Positions 22,300-33,141 of a DNA stretch of 64,000 nt are shown one piece after another. Source of the DNA: Cordylochernes scorpioides (lineage: Eukaryota; Arthropoda; Arachnida; Pseudoscorpiones; Chernetidae). A model generated the notes under the pieces. That model did not search any database. It saw only the letters and a list, made by a program, of their open reading frames with translations, and was not told where the DNA came from. Location of the stretch: NCBI GenBank assembly GCA_030710605.1, contig CP092865.1:136603500-136667499 (forward strand), in the 5' to 3' direction. Numbering within the stretch: position 1 is the stretch's first letter; every line of letters starts with the position of its first letter. Made by a program: the position numbers and the translations under genes.

Positions 22300-23430
22300 G
22301 CAACTAATCCTTATGTCAGAGTTTCGTTGGAGTTTAGAAATTGGACAGAACTCCTTACCTCTACAGCCATTGTCTCAAGACATATAAAGTACAGGGGGTA
22401 TAGATTCTAATGCGAATTTTTCCATAGACTTTATGTTTTTCCTTACCTATAAGATTATTACAGAAATTATAGGTATTAATAAATAAATATAATATATTAA
22501 ATAATAATTAAAGAGAGATGGGACAAATTTATATATAGACAATAACTCCTTAAGGGCAGCCATTTCCCACGACCGAATTTGAAAACCAGATCAACAGGGT
22601 AAGGGCTGAACAATTATACTGAATGGGCAGAGCTCTTTCCTACAACTAAATTTGAAGAACAGAAACCGAGGTATCCTCTCCGAACAACCAATGTAAGAGC
22701 TGGACTACTGCATTGAAAAGGCAGAACTACTTCACATGACCGAATATGAAGAACAGAAATAGCGTGAGGTATTTTCTCCTAACAACCAATGTAAAAGCTG
22801 GGTCATTACATTGAATGGGCAGAGCTCTTTCCCACGATTAAATTTGAAAAACAGAAATAGCGTGAAGTATCATCTTTGAATAACCAATGTAAGATTTGGA
22901 CCACCACATTGAATGAGCAGAGCTATTTCTTCAGCTGAATCAAAAAACAAAAATCATATTATCGTCTCCAGACTTTGACTTTCAGATATGTCTGACAACT
23001 TCGTAGGGACAGCTATCTCCTACGACTGAATCTAAAGAACAGAAATTGAGATACCCTCTCTGGACAACCATCCTAAAAACTGGACAAATACGTTACAGTT
23101 GCTTTGTTATACAGAATATTTAAAACATCAATCCCCAGTTCTCAATCTGCAGCTACTCTGGCTCCACATGATGGCGAGGGAAACTTTTCCTCAAGAGACT
23201 CGCTTAGAAATCTTCTGCATGAGCGCTCCAGCGCGAGTCAAGTCCCTAAGGACTCCAGAGCTACCGTGCTAGGACCCTGTAATCTATTCTTTGAAGATAT
23301 TCTATGTGCAACTAATCTTTATGCTAGAGTCTCGTTGGAGTTTAGAAATTGCACAGAACTCTACAGCCATTGTCTTACGACATATAAAGTACGGGGGGTA
23401 GAGGTCCTAATGCGACTTTTTAGAGTTTAA
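22300..23430 (+). repeat. Degenerate tandem units with duplicated end segment
   Basis: 22545-23095 holds 4-5 diverged units of roughly 95 bp, each with ACCAATGTAA, CATTGAATGGGCAGAGCT and GAAGAACAGAAAT-like blocks. A segment containing GAGTTTAGAAATTG and CAGCCATTGTC flanks the array on both sides (22310-22430 and 23300-23425). Copy B (44760-45690) has fewer units. A 108-codon frame at 23104-23430 is retained in copy B with about three amino-acid changes (ATLAPHDGEGNFSSRDSLRN...LLHERSSASQVPKDSRATV); no domain is recognised. Confidence 0.5.
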
Positions 23431-23439
23431 AAAAAAATA

Positions 23440-24110
23440 TTTTCCTAAATGATTATTACGGATATTAGGTATTACTAAATAAATAAAATACAATAAATAT
23501 TGATTAATGAGAAATAGGTTAAATATATAGCAAGTCAACATCAAATAAGTGATTAAAATAATAATAAAATTAATGATAAAATAACAAAAATAATAAGCAA
23601 TGATTTGATATATTTTATTTATATTATCATCTTGCTTGTTAAAATATATAAAATCATTGCTTATTTTATTATTTATTTCTTTTATTTATAGTATTTATAA
23701 TTATAGTATTTTTTATTCACTGTGTGAAAAAATAGTGGAAGCTACATTTTTATTAAATATACATATTTTAGATCGATATAAACACATTAAAAATAAATAA
23801 ATCTATTAAATCATTTTAAATATTTATATTAAAATGCATATTTAAATATAAATCTAGGTTATATATTAATATATATTATTTGCCAAAAATGTTAATGAAA
23901 TCTATTTAAAATAAATATAGAGAAATTATAATATATAGATATATTTTATATCATACGTTTTATTCTCTTACGTATAAAATTTTATATTTCAAACACAACA
24001 GTTAGATGATATTTTTGGACAAATACGAAAAATATAAATATTTATTTAATTAAAAATTTAAAAAATATAAATATAAATCAAAATATATATGAAATATATA
24101 TATAAAATCA
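23440..24110. other. AT-rich DNA
   Basis: Nearly pure A/T with an imperfect inverted repeat around 23595-23660 (AATCATTGCTTATTTTATT and its complement). No gene. Confidence 0.5.
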
Positions 24111-24114
24111 AATA

Positions 24115-24600
24115 AGAGAAAACAAAAATACATCTCAAAGAAATGATTAAACCCAAAAAATAGGATTTCATTTTTTTAATAAATGCAGACGAAGTAGCTA
24201 TTACGAGAAAATTCCATTTCCACCGTTGCCGAATATTAAATATGTTTGGAAGGTAATCACGAAAAAGACGAGAAAAATAACAGAGTAAGAGGGATATTAA
24301 TGACTACGAAAGACGATCGGGCCCATTAGAATGGCCAGTAATTGCTACAGGCCAGCGTTATCTGCTGCTTCCTTTCAAGCCCAGCATCGTATAATTATTC
24401 CAATTATTTTCAGTGTGATGGACCCGTCTGGCAGCGTGAAATTGCACTGATTTGGTGTCGACGCAGCTGCGATACCACCACCGCCATTACTCTCTAGCTC
24501 TTGGATGTGAATTATGGTTCTTTTGATATCAAATTAGTATTTTACAGGTAAGAGATCTCTATGATAATATTTCCCTTTTTATTCAATCAGTCAAATTATT
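24115..24600. promoter_or_regulatory. Near-invariant non-coding block 1 (copy A)
   Basis: About 480 bp that I find identical to 46375-46860, while neighbouring sequence 24760-24950 differs at roughly 9 percent of positions. It is GC-richer and complex: TGCAGACGAAGTAGC, GGGCCCATTAGAATGGCC, CAGCGTTATCTGCTGC, CCAATTATTTTCAG, CCACCGCCATTAC. No open frame spans it. TTTTACAGGTAAGAG near its end is a perfect splice-donor word, so a non-coding exon is possible. I infer a conserved regulatory element. Confidence 0.5.
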
Positions 24601-24956
24601 TTTAAATTTTTATCGTAATATATATATTAGAAATTTACTGTTGACATATTTATTTATTTATTTTATTGATAATTAGAGATAGGGTATAGATTATAAATAC
24701 ATTTTTTTAATAAATAAAGATGAAATGTATTAAGTATTATAACATTAAAATATGAATTTGATATAGACACTTGTTGTTTATTTATATTGAAAAGTTTATT
24801 TAAAATATTTATGATCTTGTTTCAAATATATTTATTAATTAAGTCATTAAGAACAATATAAAATTAGGTATATATTTGGGAATAGAATGAGTCTCTTTGA
24901 AATTATTGACCTCACGATATTCTTATTTTTGCTTCTCAAATAAATAAAAAAACTTC

Positions 24957-25036
24957 CTACAATCCTTGCTGTAATGGAAAAAATATCGGGAGGGCCTGGC
25001 TCATCAGTGGTGAACCCTCCCAGCGGTTTCGACTGT
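24957..25036 (-). repeat. Hammerhead-like core family copy
   Basis: Carries GGCTCATCAGTGGTGAACC and CTCCCAGCGGTTTCGAC. On the minus strand this is GAAA...CTGATGA in the type-II order; the outer stem is partly lost (AGTC against GCCAG). Confidence 0.6.
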
Positions 25037-25499
25037 TTTTGGATGGGGCATTTAAGAAAACTACGGACATATGCTAATAGGACATGAGAAATATATGCAT
25101 TTATATTGTTGCATCATGATTAATGCGCGTATTTTAAAAATTATTTATAATATTATTTTTAATATATTTAAAAATAACATTTTATGTTTATTTATATTTA
25201 TAAAACAGGTTATTACTATAAAATATTATGTACTATAAAACATTTGTATTCTGATACACTAAATACACCACCTGCTTTAAACTTTGATGTGATAAATAAA
25301 GAGAGATTCTAGGTGCTACCTAAAAATATAGTTGTCTTATTATTGACTGGTTTAACCTTGTAGAATGGTTGAGACACGTTCTGGAAAGATGCAAGACGCG
25401 TCTGAGGAGAGAATCAAGACTGAAGAATCTGCCAAACCGCAGCCTGGTGCAACAATATATATAAATATAAAGTGAGAAAATAGTAAAAGGTCAAGTGGT

Positions 25500-25650
25500 G
25501 ATATTAAAAAATAGAACAGACATATCCTGGCAGCTTACATAAGCATTTGTAAATGGCAATGCGCCATCTAGTGGAATAAAAATCAACTAAACGTAGATTT
25601 TTAAAAAATGTTATTCCACGATATATATATACTGGCAATTGGCGTTAAAT
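25500..25650 (-). mobile_element. Short TE with CTCF-like box
   Basis: ACATATCCTGGCAGC at one end, then GCGCCATCTAGTGG (25561-25574) and ATCAACTAAACGTAGATT. Related to 47490-47600, 30843-30970 and the 290-bp element at 42897. No hammerhead is present in this copy. Confidence 0.5.
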
Positions 25651-25959
25651 AGTTTCATTTCCTATATGCAAATGGCGCGCAAATATCTTGCGTTTAAAAA
25701 ATAATATTGCACGAATTTTAAAATCTATAATATTATAATAATATTATGAGACTCAATGAATTTTAAACCACGCTACAATTCACCACAAAATTAGTCTCAC
25801 GGCAAAGGAATTTGCATAGCTGGTAATGGATCATCGCTGGTAAAGTTTCCAACTTGGGTGATGAACAAAATGATCGTTCTGATGATAAAGGAAGAAATGT
25901 CTCTCTAAGTAGATAAATATAGCCCTCCCGCAACTCTATGTTGTATAGATGTCGATGTA

Positions 25960-26290
25960 CTTATAGGTATCTCTTATCACCCAAGTACTCTGGCAGATCT
26001 CTGGCATAGAGATCCAACATGTCCTCACTGCCGGGAAGAGTCACAAACTGTAGACCACCTTCTATTCTCCTGTCCAGCTTTTATACTACACAGACTACAG
26101 ACAGTACTTGGAGTACAAGACTTAAGTCCTGCCTCTACTTCCTGACTTCCTGCCGGTCTGGGACTACCTGGTTCACCGCAGCAATCTGTCCTCCCCATGA
26201 CTAGCTTCTAGACTGTAGCTGTACAACCCGGGTAGTTGGCGATTTATGCTCCCGGAGCCCGGGTTACCTCTATTTTCTCTCTCACCCCAG
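25960..26290 (+). pseudogene. LINE 3' end: zinc-knuckle tail and 3' UTR
   Basis: The frame reads DLWHRDPTCPHCREESQTVD, then HLLFSCPAFILHRLQ, stopping at TGA 26143-26145: C-x2-C...H-x4-C, the non-LTR zf-RVT tail. The 3' UTR ends CTCTCTCACCCCAG. Two more copies lie at 50230-50573 and 49500-49754, with nearly the same 3' boundary. All are 5'-truncated. Confidence 0.75.
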
Positions 26291-26665
26291 TACAGAACAT
26301 GCTGAAGATGATAAAGAATAAGCCACAACACTAGTTCAGGAAAATTCAGGCAAAGAGCAAACCTTGGTTTTATGATATGGCCCTCATCAGTATAGAGGCA
26401 TCTTCAATTTCATAACATCCTACGAGAGAGGTTATTAAATAGGTCGAATTTTCCAAAAAAGTGTTTAAAGCTCTGGTGAAGTGGCAAAGCCATTTTCAAG
26501 CCAGAATACAAAAAAAAGCTGCGTGAGGATGGTACAATGCACCAAATGATTCATCACTCTCTTTAAAAATGTATTAAAACAATGGATTTGTAAATCACGA
26601 GGTATATTTTTGGTACACGGATGCCATTCTGCAGCAAAGTGATCTCCAGAATTAGTTTAAAATTC

Positions 26666-26755
26666 GCCATGTTTTATTAGCGAAATTGGTGAAAATAAAG
26701 ACAAATATATTGATATTTGTCTTTATTTTCACCAATTTCGCTAATAAAACATGGC
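26666..26755. repeat. Near-perfect hairpin, 43-bp arms and 4-nt loop
   Basis: GCCATGTTTTATTAGCG...ACAAATAT, loop ATTG, then the exact reverse complement. The copy B counterpart (50940-51005) has only a short imperfect hairpin, so this form arose or was homogenised recently, or is an assembly artefact. Confidence 0.9.
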
Positions 26756-26911
26756 CAATTTTTTTCATAATCCATATTCTGGCAAAGAATTACTCTCTCA
26801 TCCTCCTTAGCGGACAGTAAAACATATAGTGTGGAAAGTCCTGGTTAAATTCATTATTGTACAGAGTATCTTATTGAAAATAGAGAAATTCATAAATAGA
26901 TCTTTAATTTA

Positions 26912-28207
26912 AAAAGGTTTCGACACTTTGCTCATAAAATCTTGAAAACTCAATATATTTTCACCCGGTTTGTGGCAAACGCAAGCGTCGCCCTTGGCTT
27001 GGAGCCCTGCCAATTTTCAAAAATCACGAGCCACAACAGCGCAAGCAGCGGCTGTTCGAAGTGAAGTCATTTTGCCCGTGCTTCGATTTCGTTAGTCACC
27101 GAAATGGAGGATCAACGAATTTGCATCAAGTTCTGTGTGGAAAACGGATTCAAGGGTGCCGAAATTTTTTGGATGTTGCAAACAGCCTACGGGGATGCCG
27201 CCATGAGCCGAAGACGAGTTTTCGAGTGGTACAAGCGCTTCAAGGAGGGTCGGGAAGAGACTGCCGACAACGAGCGTTCCGGGAGACCGTCCACATCAAC
27301 CACGCCTGAAAAAGTGGACAAGGTGTTGGAACTGGTGCGTGAAGACCGACGAATAACTGTCAGGGAGGTCGCCGAAGAAGCAGGGATATCATTCGGGTCG
27401 ACTCAATCGATAATGAAGGACATTTTGGGAGTGAGAAGACTCAACGCCGCGCGTTCTCGTTCCCAAAGATTTGACTTTTGATCAAAAGAACGCCCAGAAA
27501 GAAACGGCCAGTCTCAATCTCGAGGCGACAACCGATGACCCCGAATTGCTGAAGAGGGTCATTACTGGAGACGAAACATGGATTTACGGCTTTGATTCGG
27601 AAACTACCCAACAGGCATCGGAGTGGCGCTTCAAAAATGAGCCGAGATCAAAGAAAGCGAGGAAGGCTCCCAGCAAAGTCAAGGTCATGTTGACGGTGTT
27701 CTTCGACTACCAGGGCATCGTTTATCATGAATTTCAACAACAAGGCTTTACAATAACTGCTGACTCCTACCTGAGAGTTTTGAGGCGATTGAGGGAAGCG
27801 ATCAGGCAGAAACGGCCGGAGCTGTGGAGGAGCAAGTCGTGGAGCCTCCACCACGATAACGCGCCGGCGCACACAGCCCTCAAAATCTCGAAGTTCCTGC
27901 AGGATCACTCAACCTCTGTGTTCCCCCAACCCCCCTACAGTCCCGATTTGGCCCCCTGCGACTTCTTCCTCTTTGGAAAGCTCAAAAAAGTTGAAGGGTC
28001 GGAAATTTCAGAGCATAGAAGAGATCAAAGTGGAATCGAAGAAGGCCATGAAGGCGATCCCGAAAACAGACTACCAGAGGTGTTTTGCCGACTGGAAAAA
28101 AGGTGGCTGGAGTGCATCGCGGCCAACGGGGACTACTTTGAAGGGAACAATTTCAATTTGGTAGAAAAGGTTTTTTTTTACTTATGAGTAAAGTGTCGAA
28201 ACCTTTT
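26912..28207 (+). mobile_element. mariner element with empty site in copy B
   Basis: About 1.3 kb. The ends AAAAGGTTTCGACACTTT and the inverted AAAAGGTTTCGACACTTT agree for about 26 bp apart from single mismatches (CTCATAA follows in both). Copy B at about 51130-51165 lacks it. A TA precedes the left end; the right flank is GATC, so the second TA has mutated or the boundary is off by a few bases. Confidence 0.9.
27104..28187 (+). pseudogene. mariner transposase with at least three frameshifts
   Basis: The N-terminal frame (27104-27481) carries the helix-turn-helix region, VFEWYKRFKEGREETADNER and ITVREVAEEAGISFGSTQSI. The next frame (from about 27446) carries VPKDLTFDQK-type sequence, GDETWIYGFD (first D), HHDNAPAH (second D) and YSPDLAPCDFFLF (third D), with exactly 34 residues between the second and third, the mariner D,D34D signature. 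Near 27990 the frame shifts to KGRKFQSIEEIKVESKKAMK, and near 28100, in an A-run, it shifts back to RWLECIAANGDYFEG. All catalytic residues remain, but the gene is dead. Its role would have been mobilising the element by binding its inverted repeats. Confidence 0.92.
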
Positions 28208-28881
28208 GATCACACAGAGTATTATATCAGAATATATAATTTATTTACCAATATTTCAGTTGACTGAACGCCCACCTTTCCAAGGTATTATCTAAGTATA
28301 TATCAAGGGGTTGGCGTTCAGACAACAGAAATATATATATATATATATATATATATTAGTGAATAAATTCTATTTTGATTCAATATATGTCTTTGTAATT
28401 AAAGATATATTTATGGATTTCTCTATTTTCATAAGATACTCTGTACAATCGTGAATTCAGCCAGGACTTTCCAGTCTACATGTTTTACTGTCCAGCTTTG
28501 AAGGATGAGAGAGTAATTCTGCGCCAAAATTTTGCTTATGAAGAAAATTCACCATGTGTTTTATTAGCGAAATTAGTGAAATCAGGACCAATATATTGGT
28601 TTTTCACAAATTCAGGAGAACTGCACAGTCAAAAGACGTAACACAGAAAATACCCAACTTTAGTAAAGATTGATGTTAACTCCACTTTCTGTAGATACAT
28701 ATTATGTTTACTTCTGTTTACCCATATAGATGAATCCTGTATGAGACGAGTGTCCCTAATAATAACAATTTGATATTTGCGGAAGATCGATTGCTCGAAG
28801 CATTTTATATATTTATAATTGTTTTTATTTCTGCTATCCTCAAAGCTTTTGTCCATAGTTCATCTAAAATAACCATTCAAA

Positions 28882-30299
28882 GAGTCTAGCATCAGTATCA
28901 CTATAAAAGGAAGTTCGAAAAATGCAATATAACAGCAATATGGTAGATTAAACTGGCAAAACCGCTGGGAGGGTTTACCACTGATGAGCCAGGCCCTTCC
29001 ATTAATTTTTCCATTGCAGTGAGGACAGTAGAAATTGTTTATTTTTAAAAAGAATCATACGTGTCTATAATAGTTTCGAATTTTAATAATGGTTTGTTGT
29101 TATTATATAAGATAGGTGGATAGAGTTGACAAGTTTGAAATTGGCGTCAATGTCATTTTTCATTCTCATTTCTATTTGATAATTTGCATTCTAGGAGAAT
29201 AGAGAAAGTTGAGCAAAGAAGGACAAAACCCTCTTTTCGTTAAAATCTTTGACACAGTGGATAATATAAAATTGTAAAGCAATTGAATCACCAGGTATTA
29301 AGCAGTTAATTTGACAACATCCCAAATTGTTATCTTACAAAGCAATAACTCGCCAACTATATATATATGAAATGAAATCATTTACGCACGAATGTATCTT
29401 TAATACACAAAACAAACTTCTACTATCCTTACTGTAATTAAAAATATATATATTGGAGGGCTTAGCTCATCAGTGGTGAACCCTCCCAGCGGTTTTGCCA
29501 ATTTAATCTACCAGACTGCTTCTTATAATATTTGTCGTTTAGACTCTAGTATAAAACTACATAGAGATTTATATTTCCAAAGACAATATACATTTCCAAT
29601 ATTAACGTATATTTGAGAATATGAGATCTTAAACTATTTAGTGTTGTTGTTGTTGTCGTGTCCAAAGAAGAGTCTCAGATGTCTCCATGCATCTCCATCA
29701 CAGCAGCAGCAATATCCACTATCTTGCTCTTCATTGGAAAATGGGTGCCTTTGCCACGTTAGTCACCTTGGAAACGAACCAGAATTCTATTTAGTGTTCA
29801 ATTTTCTTTTTAAAAAGAAAACATTTTCCTTCTATCTTTCTGCGTTGGGATTTTTTAATATTCGCACTCTAAAGAGAGTTTGAAATTTGACATCAAAATG
29901 GGACGCTATTTCCTTATATTCATAAGAACTATAGTAATGGACAGGAACTATTGTAGGTTGGTTTATGATCAATTGGAGATAGAAAGACACCGTCTGTTCA
30001 GATTTCTGCCTTTGAAAAAGGACGACGACATTGGGTCGTTTAAACGTCATCAAAAAATGTTGAAGGTTAACGTGTTTCTATCCTTATATTTACATCAAAT
30101 TACGAAACTATTTTAGACTCGTAATATTCTTTTCAAAATAAAACAATTTCTACTGCCCTTAATACAATGGAAAAATTAAAGGGAGGGCTTGGCTCATCAG
30201 TGGTGAACCCTCCCAGCGGTTTCGCCAGTTTAATCTACCATACCGCTGTTATATTGCATTTTTGGAACTTCCTTTTATAGTGATATTGATGCTAGACTC
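28882..30299. mobile_element. 1.4-kb element with about 200-bp inverted ends
   Basis: The left arm GAGTCTAGCATCAGTATCAC...AAAAGGAAGTTC to about 29085 is inverted at 30105-30299. Each arm contains one hammerhead-like core (28953-29000 and 30180-30232). The interior holds another core-bearing repeat (29336-29530), a SINE-derived insertion and a 78-codon frame (29880-30116; GRYFLIFIRTIVMDRN, LEIERHRLFRFLPLKKDDD) that stays open in copy B (52616-52852) with four changes. No transposase is recognised. Confidence 0.6.
29634..29798 (-). mobile_element. SINE-like insertion with 12-bp target duplication
   Basis: CTATTTAGTGTT occurs at 29634-29645 and 29787-29798 and only once, as CTATTTAGTATT, in copy B (about 52515). 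The inserted DNA, read on the minus strand, ends in an (AAC)n tail preceded by GGACACG. It is a single-copy relative of the unit of the 109-bp array at 39833. Confidence 0.8.
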
Positions 30300-30332
30300 C
30301 TCGATTATATTTACATATTTGAGAATATCTTC

Positions 30333-30592
30333 TGCGGTTGGTGGAGGCGTGGTCCGTCGACTTTCAACATCCAGGACCCAGGATCGAATCCCGCATTGGA
30401 CTTTTTTTTCTGTAGAAAAAATTGCTTCAATGGACCACCCCCGATTCATATAAAAGTCCAAACCCATCGGTGAGTATAAGTAACCAAATAGCCTCTGGCA
30501 TATAAGTGTAAAAGTTTAACTACATTCTGTATGTGTAGTCATGCGGTGCACTTACAGTAAAGCATCCGCTAACCACCCACCATGATTATCAT
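30333..30592 (+). mobile_element. tRNA-derived SINE, second subfamily
   Basis: A-box-like GGTTGGTGGAGGCGTGG and B-box-like GGATCGAATCCCG, then GCATTGGAC; tail ACCCACCATGATTATCAT. Shares head and tail with 19906-20167 but has a different middle. Copy B counterpart at 53067-53334. Confidence 0.7.
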
Positions 30593-30842
30593 ACCCCCAT
30601 GAGTATCACGAGTACACTTGGGAAAATAATAAAGAATACTCTATATTGTGAGTTAAAATATTCCGGTATAAATTCAAAAAGCCAAATGACTGTAAAATAG
30701 GTTATATATCAATTATTTGATATATATCAAAATTTTGCCGGTAGGATATTGATCTATAAAAGCATAAAACGCCATCTAGATGGTGTCAAGTTTTGACGGG
30801 AGAGGCTCCCTATGCTTTTATTTCTATATATTTAAAACAAAA

Positions 30843-31018
30843 AAGGCATATCCTGAGTATTTTAAGGTCAGAGAGTGCCATCTAGTGTAACAAAATTCAA
30901 CTAAACGTTGATTTAACTTGTTCTGCGTGATATTTGGCCAATCTATTTTCTTGATCAATATCAAGAAAAGTCAAGTACCTACGCATTTCGGGCTGTTAGC
31001 CCTCATCAGCGTGGTGCA
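30843..31018 (-). mobile_element. Hammerhead-carrying short element, degenerate copy
   Basis: On the minus strand: GCACCACG, hammerhead core, GACTTTTCTTGAT, GATTGGCCAAATATCA, AACGTTTAGTTG, ACACTAGATGGCAC, then CTCAGGATATGCC. This is the order seen in the 290-bp element at 42897-43186. The second inverted end is missing here. Confidence 0.65.
30975..31014 (-). ncRNA. Hammerhead ribozyme-like motif, degenerate
   Basis: CTGATGA, a 5-bp stem II (GGGCT/AGCCC, 3-nt loop), then GAAA: a textbook hammerhead core. Stem III would be A-U plus a T-G wobble with a GUA triplet. Stem I (CCACG against GGTAC) pairs poorly, so I expect it to be inactive. Confidence 0.45.
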
Positions 31019-31183
31019 ATATATATCCGCTCATATGACGTGTAATTGCCGAAGCTTCAGCGTAAACTTGTTATAGCCTTTATTGTTTAAAAAATGAAAA
31101 CCCTTTTTGATACCATATTATATTAATGATCCACTTTCCATTTAACTTTCTTTTATTTTATTCTATATCTATTTGTCTACATA

Positions 31184-31344
31184 CAGTTAAACCTGTCAAT
31201 AGCGCCTTCCTCTCTATATCGCCCGATTTTAAATACGAAGTACGATGCGATTTACATTAAAAGTGACCTGTCTATAGCATCTCCTCTCTATAGCACCCTA
31301 TTTTGGTGAGTCCCAAGAGGGGGCGCCATAGACAGGTTTTACTG
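31184..31344. mobile_element. 161-bp pogo/Tigger-like MITE
   Basis: CAGTTAAACCTGTCAATAGC and the inverted CAGTAAAACCTGTCTATGGC form about 25-bp ends, flanked by TA (31182-31183, 31345-31346). A CAGT-R-AAACC-type end is usual in the pogo/Tigger group. Copy B holds it at 53761-53921, so it predates the duplication or divergence. Confidence 0.8.
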
Positions 31345-31845
31345 TATATATATATATTGTGCATGCGGGATAAAACTAAAAGATTTCTCAACCTCTAACC
31401 TACACAGTTCAACGTAATTTATTCACTACAAGTACTATTGAAGACAAGACAGATAGTTTCCATCAAAACGAAGAAAAGGATGACCAGGTTGGGTTGGATC
31501 CTGAGCAGCCATAACTTTGATTTACGATCACGGCTTCTGGCACAAACCTGTAATGAATTAAGCCTTTAATGTCACGCAGGTACGTCAGGCGTGCTGGATT
31601 TTTTGATGATGACCATTTACATTTTTCTTGATTTCGAGATAAAAAAAAAACATTAAAGGAACTCCCCGCAACATGTCAAGTATCCAGCATATAAATGGTT
31701 CATTCGTTCAGACATACTTCTCTTTTGGAATAACCTCGATTTCTTCGATAATCTATTACTGATCTTTTGGAGAATTGGACATTTTTCTTGATCCATGAGG
31801 TTATTAATTTGAATGAATGCAGTGTGGTTTCAATATATTCTTAAT

Positions 31846-32230
31846 TACAAAGCAATAATGCGTCATCTGTATATAGCAAATGAAAACATTAAGACGCAAA
31901 TGTTTCTTTTCACAAATAAATCAACCTTCTACTGGAACTTCTAATATAATTCTACCAACCTGAAAGCTTATCTCCATAATTTACTTAAATATAATTTCTA
32001 ATATTCCATCCTTCAGTGTAACATATAAAATCAGAATGATCCAATTCAGTATTAGAGCTCTAAAGAAACGGTCTGGTAGATTAAATTGGCAAAACCGCTG
32101 GGAGGGTTCACCACTGATGAACCAAGTCCTCTCAATATTTTTTCATCGCAGTAAGGACAGTAGAAGTTTGATTTATTTGTGAAAAGAAATATTTGTGTTT
32201 TAATGTTTTCATTTGTTAATACATTTTTCA
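31846..32230. mobile_element. Foldback with hammerhead-like core
   Basis: The left arm CAAATGAAAACATTAAGACG...CCTTCTACTG is inverted at about 32160-32217. The right part carries the core ATTGGCAAAACCGCTGGGAG...CTGATGAACC at 32085-32135. Counterpart in copy B at 54425-54800. Confidence 0.65.
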
Positions 32231-32507
32231 CTGGTTCTTCATGACTTGATGGAGTTAAAAAGAAATGCTCTCCTTTATATAGAACACTATCAGACAATTC
32301 CTAAGAAAACCTACCTCATATTCTAAAGGTGCAAATTCTTTTATCTTGAGATTCCTTTGTACGCTAAAATGACAAAATATGAGTCAAATGCGCGGAGAAA
32401 CATATTTTTTGTCTTAAGATGTAGTTGAGAAGCGATCTCTATCTACCAAAGAAATGTACAAATATATACAACATTATATACATCTATTATAACATTTATT
32501 TACAATT

Positions 32508-32700
32508 TTGTTGACACTTGGTGTTATCCAGTGTGTCTTCAATAAATTCCACTATATAAAACAAAGATACCAATGTACAGTACAAAAGAATCTCTGTCCT
32601 AACGACGAAGAGTCAGATAATCAGAATTTCTTTGTTTTCTCACCTCAAGGATTAGCTAAACCTGTAGATGGACGTTTTGTCAAAATAATGACAGTACACT
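32508..32700 (+). other. Open fragment kept in both copies, unknown
   Basis: Reads NLCPNDEESDNQNFFVFSPQ then GLAKPVDGRFVK; copy B (55415-55620) keeps the frame with changes K to E, V to M and P to T. No family recognised and no clear splice sites. It may be an exon remnant or chance. Confidence 0.2.
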
Positions 32701-32895
32701 CATGGACAAAGGAAGTTTCATATTTTGATGTTGGTTATCTGTGTTTTTTTAATAGAAACACAGGCAATATTGTTCATACTTGGTTATCTCGTGTGTCTAC
32801 AATAAAGGTCACTGTAATATCTTTCAGAGTTATTGTCTGAATTCCGATATACATACTAAAAGGTACAACTTCCTTAAGTTTTGTCCATGTGTGTG
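32694..32895. mobile_element. MITE, CACTCATGGAC family
   Basis: Left TACACTCATGGACAAAGG; right end CTTAAGTTTTGTCCATG. Same family as 19227-19439; copy B counterpart 55601-55810. Confidence 0.65.
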
Positions 32896-32992
32896 AGGTA
32901 TATATAAAGATAATCCATCCACGAAAAAAAGGACTCTACAGGGGGGGGGGACCATACACCTTACATACAATGGACATCATAATGATTCTTCT

Positions 32993-33141
32993 TCTTCAAA
33001 TAAAAGACACTTCGGCCAGTAAATATTATTATTGTCTCGACGTTTCGACAAAAATCTTTTGTCCTCGTCAGGAGCAAACAAAAATTTAAAAAATTGGCAA
33101 ATCTTTAGAATTACTGGCCGAAGTATCTTTAATTTGAAGAA
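32993..33141 (-). mobile_element. 150-bp TIR element with hammerhead-like motif
   Basis: The ends CTTCAAATAAAAGACACTTC and the inverted CTTCAAATTAAAGATACTTC continue through GGCCAGTAA (about 31 bp). The interior carries the motif at 33033-33076. Copy B: 55895-56045. Confidence 0.7.
33033..33076 (-). ncRNA. Hammerhead ribozyme-like motif
   Basis: Minus strand: GCTC, CTGACGA, hairpin GACAAAA/TTTTGTC, GAAA, then CGTC followed by GAG. Stem I pairs CTC/GAG and has a canonical GUC triplet; stem III would be only the self-complementary ACGU, as in designs that act as dimers. One extra G at the base of stem II weakens the fit. Copy B at 55935-55978 is the same. Confidence 0.4.

Larger units (their letters stand above)
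26741..28594. mobile_element. Foldback element interrupted by mariner
   Basis: Left arm 26741-26911 and right arm 28370-28594 are inverted copies (shared GAGAGTAATTCT, TTTTACTGTCC, TTGTACAGAGTAT). The uninterrupted counterpart is 50984-51487 in copy B. The centre holds GAACGCCAACCTT/AAGGTTGGCGTTC-type inverted words and, in copy A, an (AT)n run at 28330. Confidence 0.7.

Noticed and set aside
29832..30116. Conserved small gene (78 codons, both copies)
   Set aside because: Open on both strands, inside a repeat element, and substitutions between copies are mostly amino-acid changing; not called a gene.
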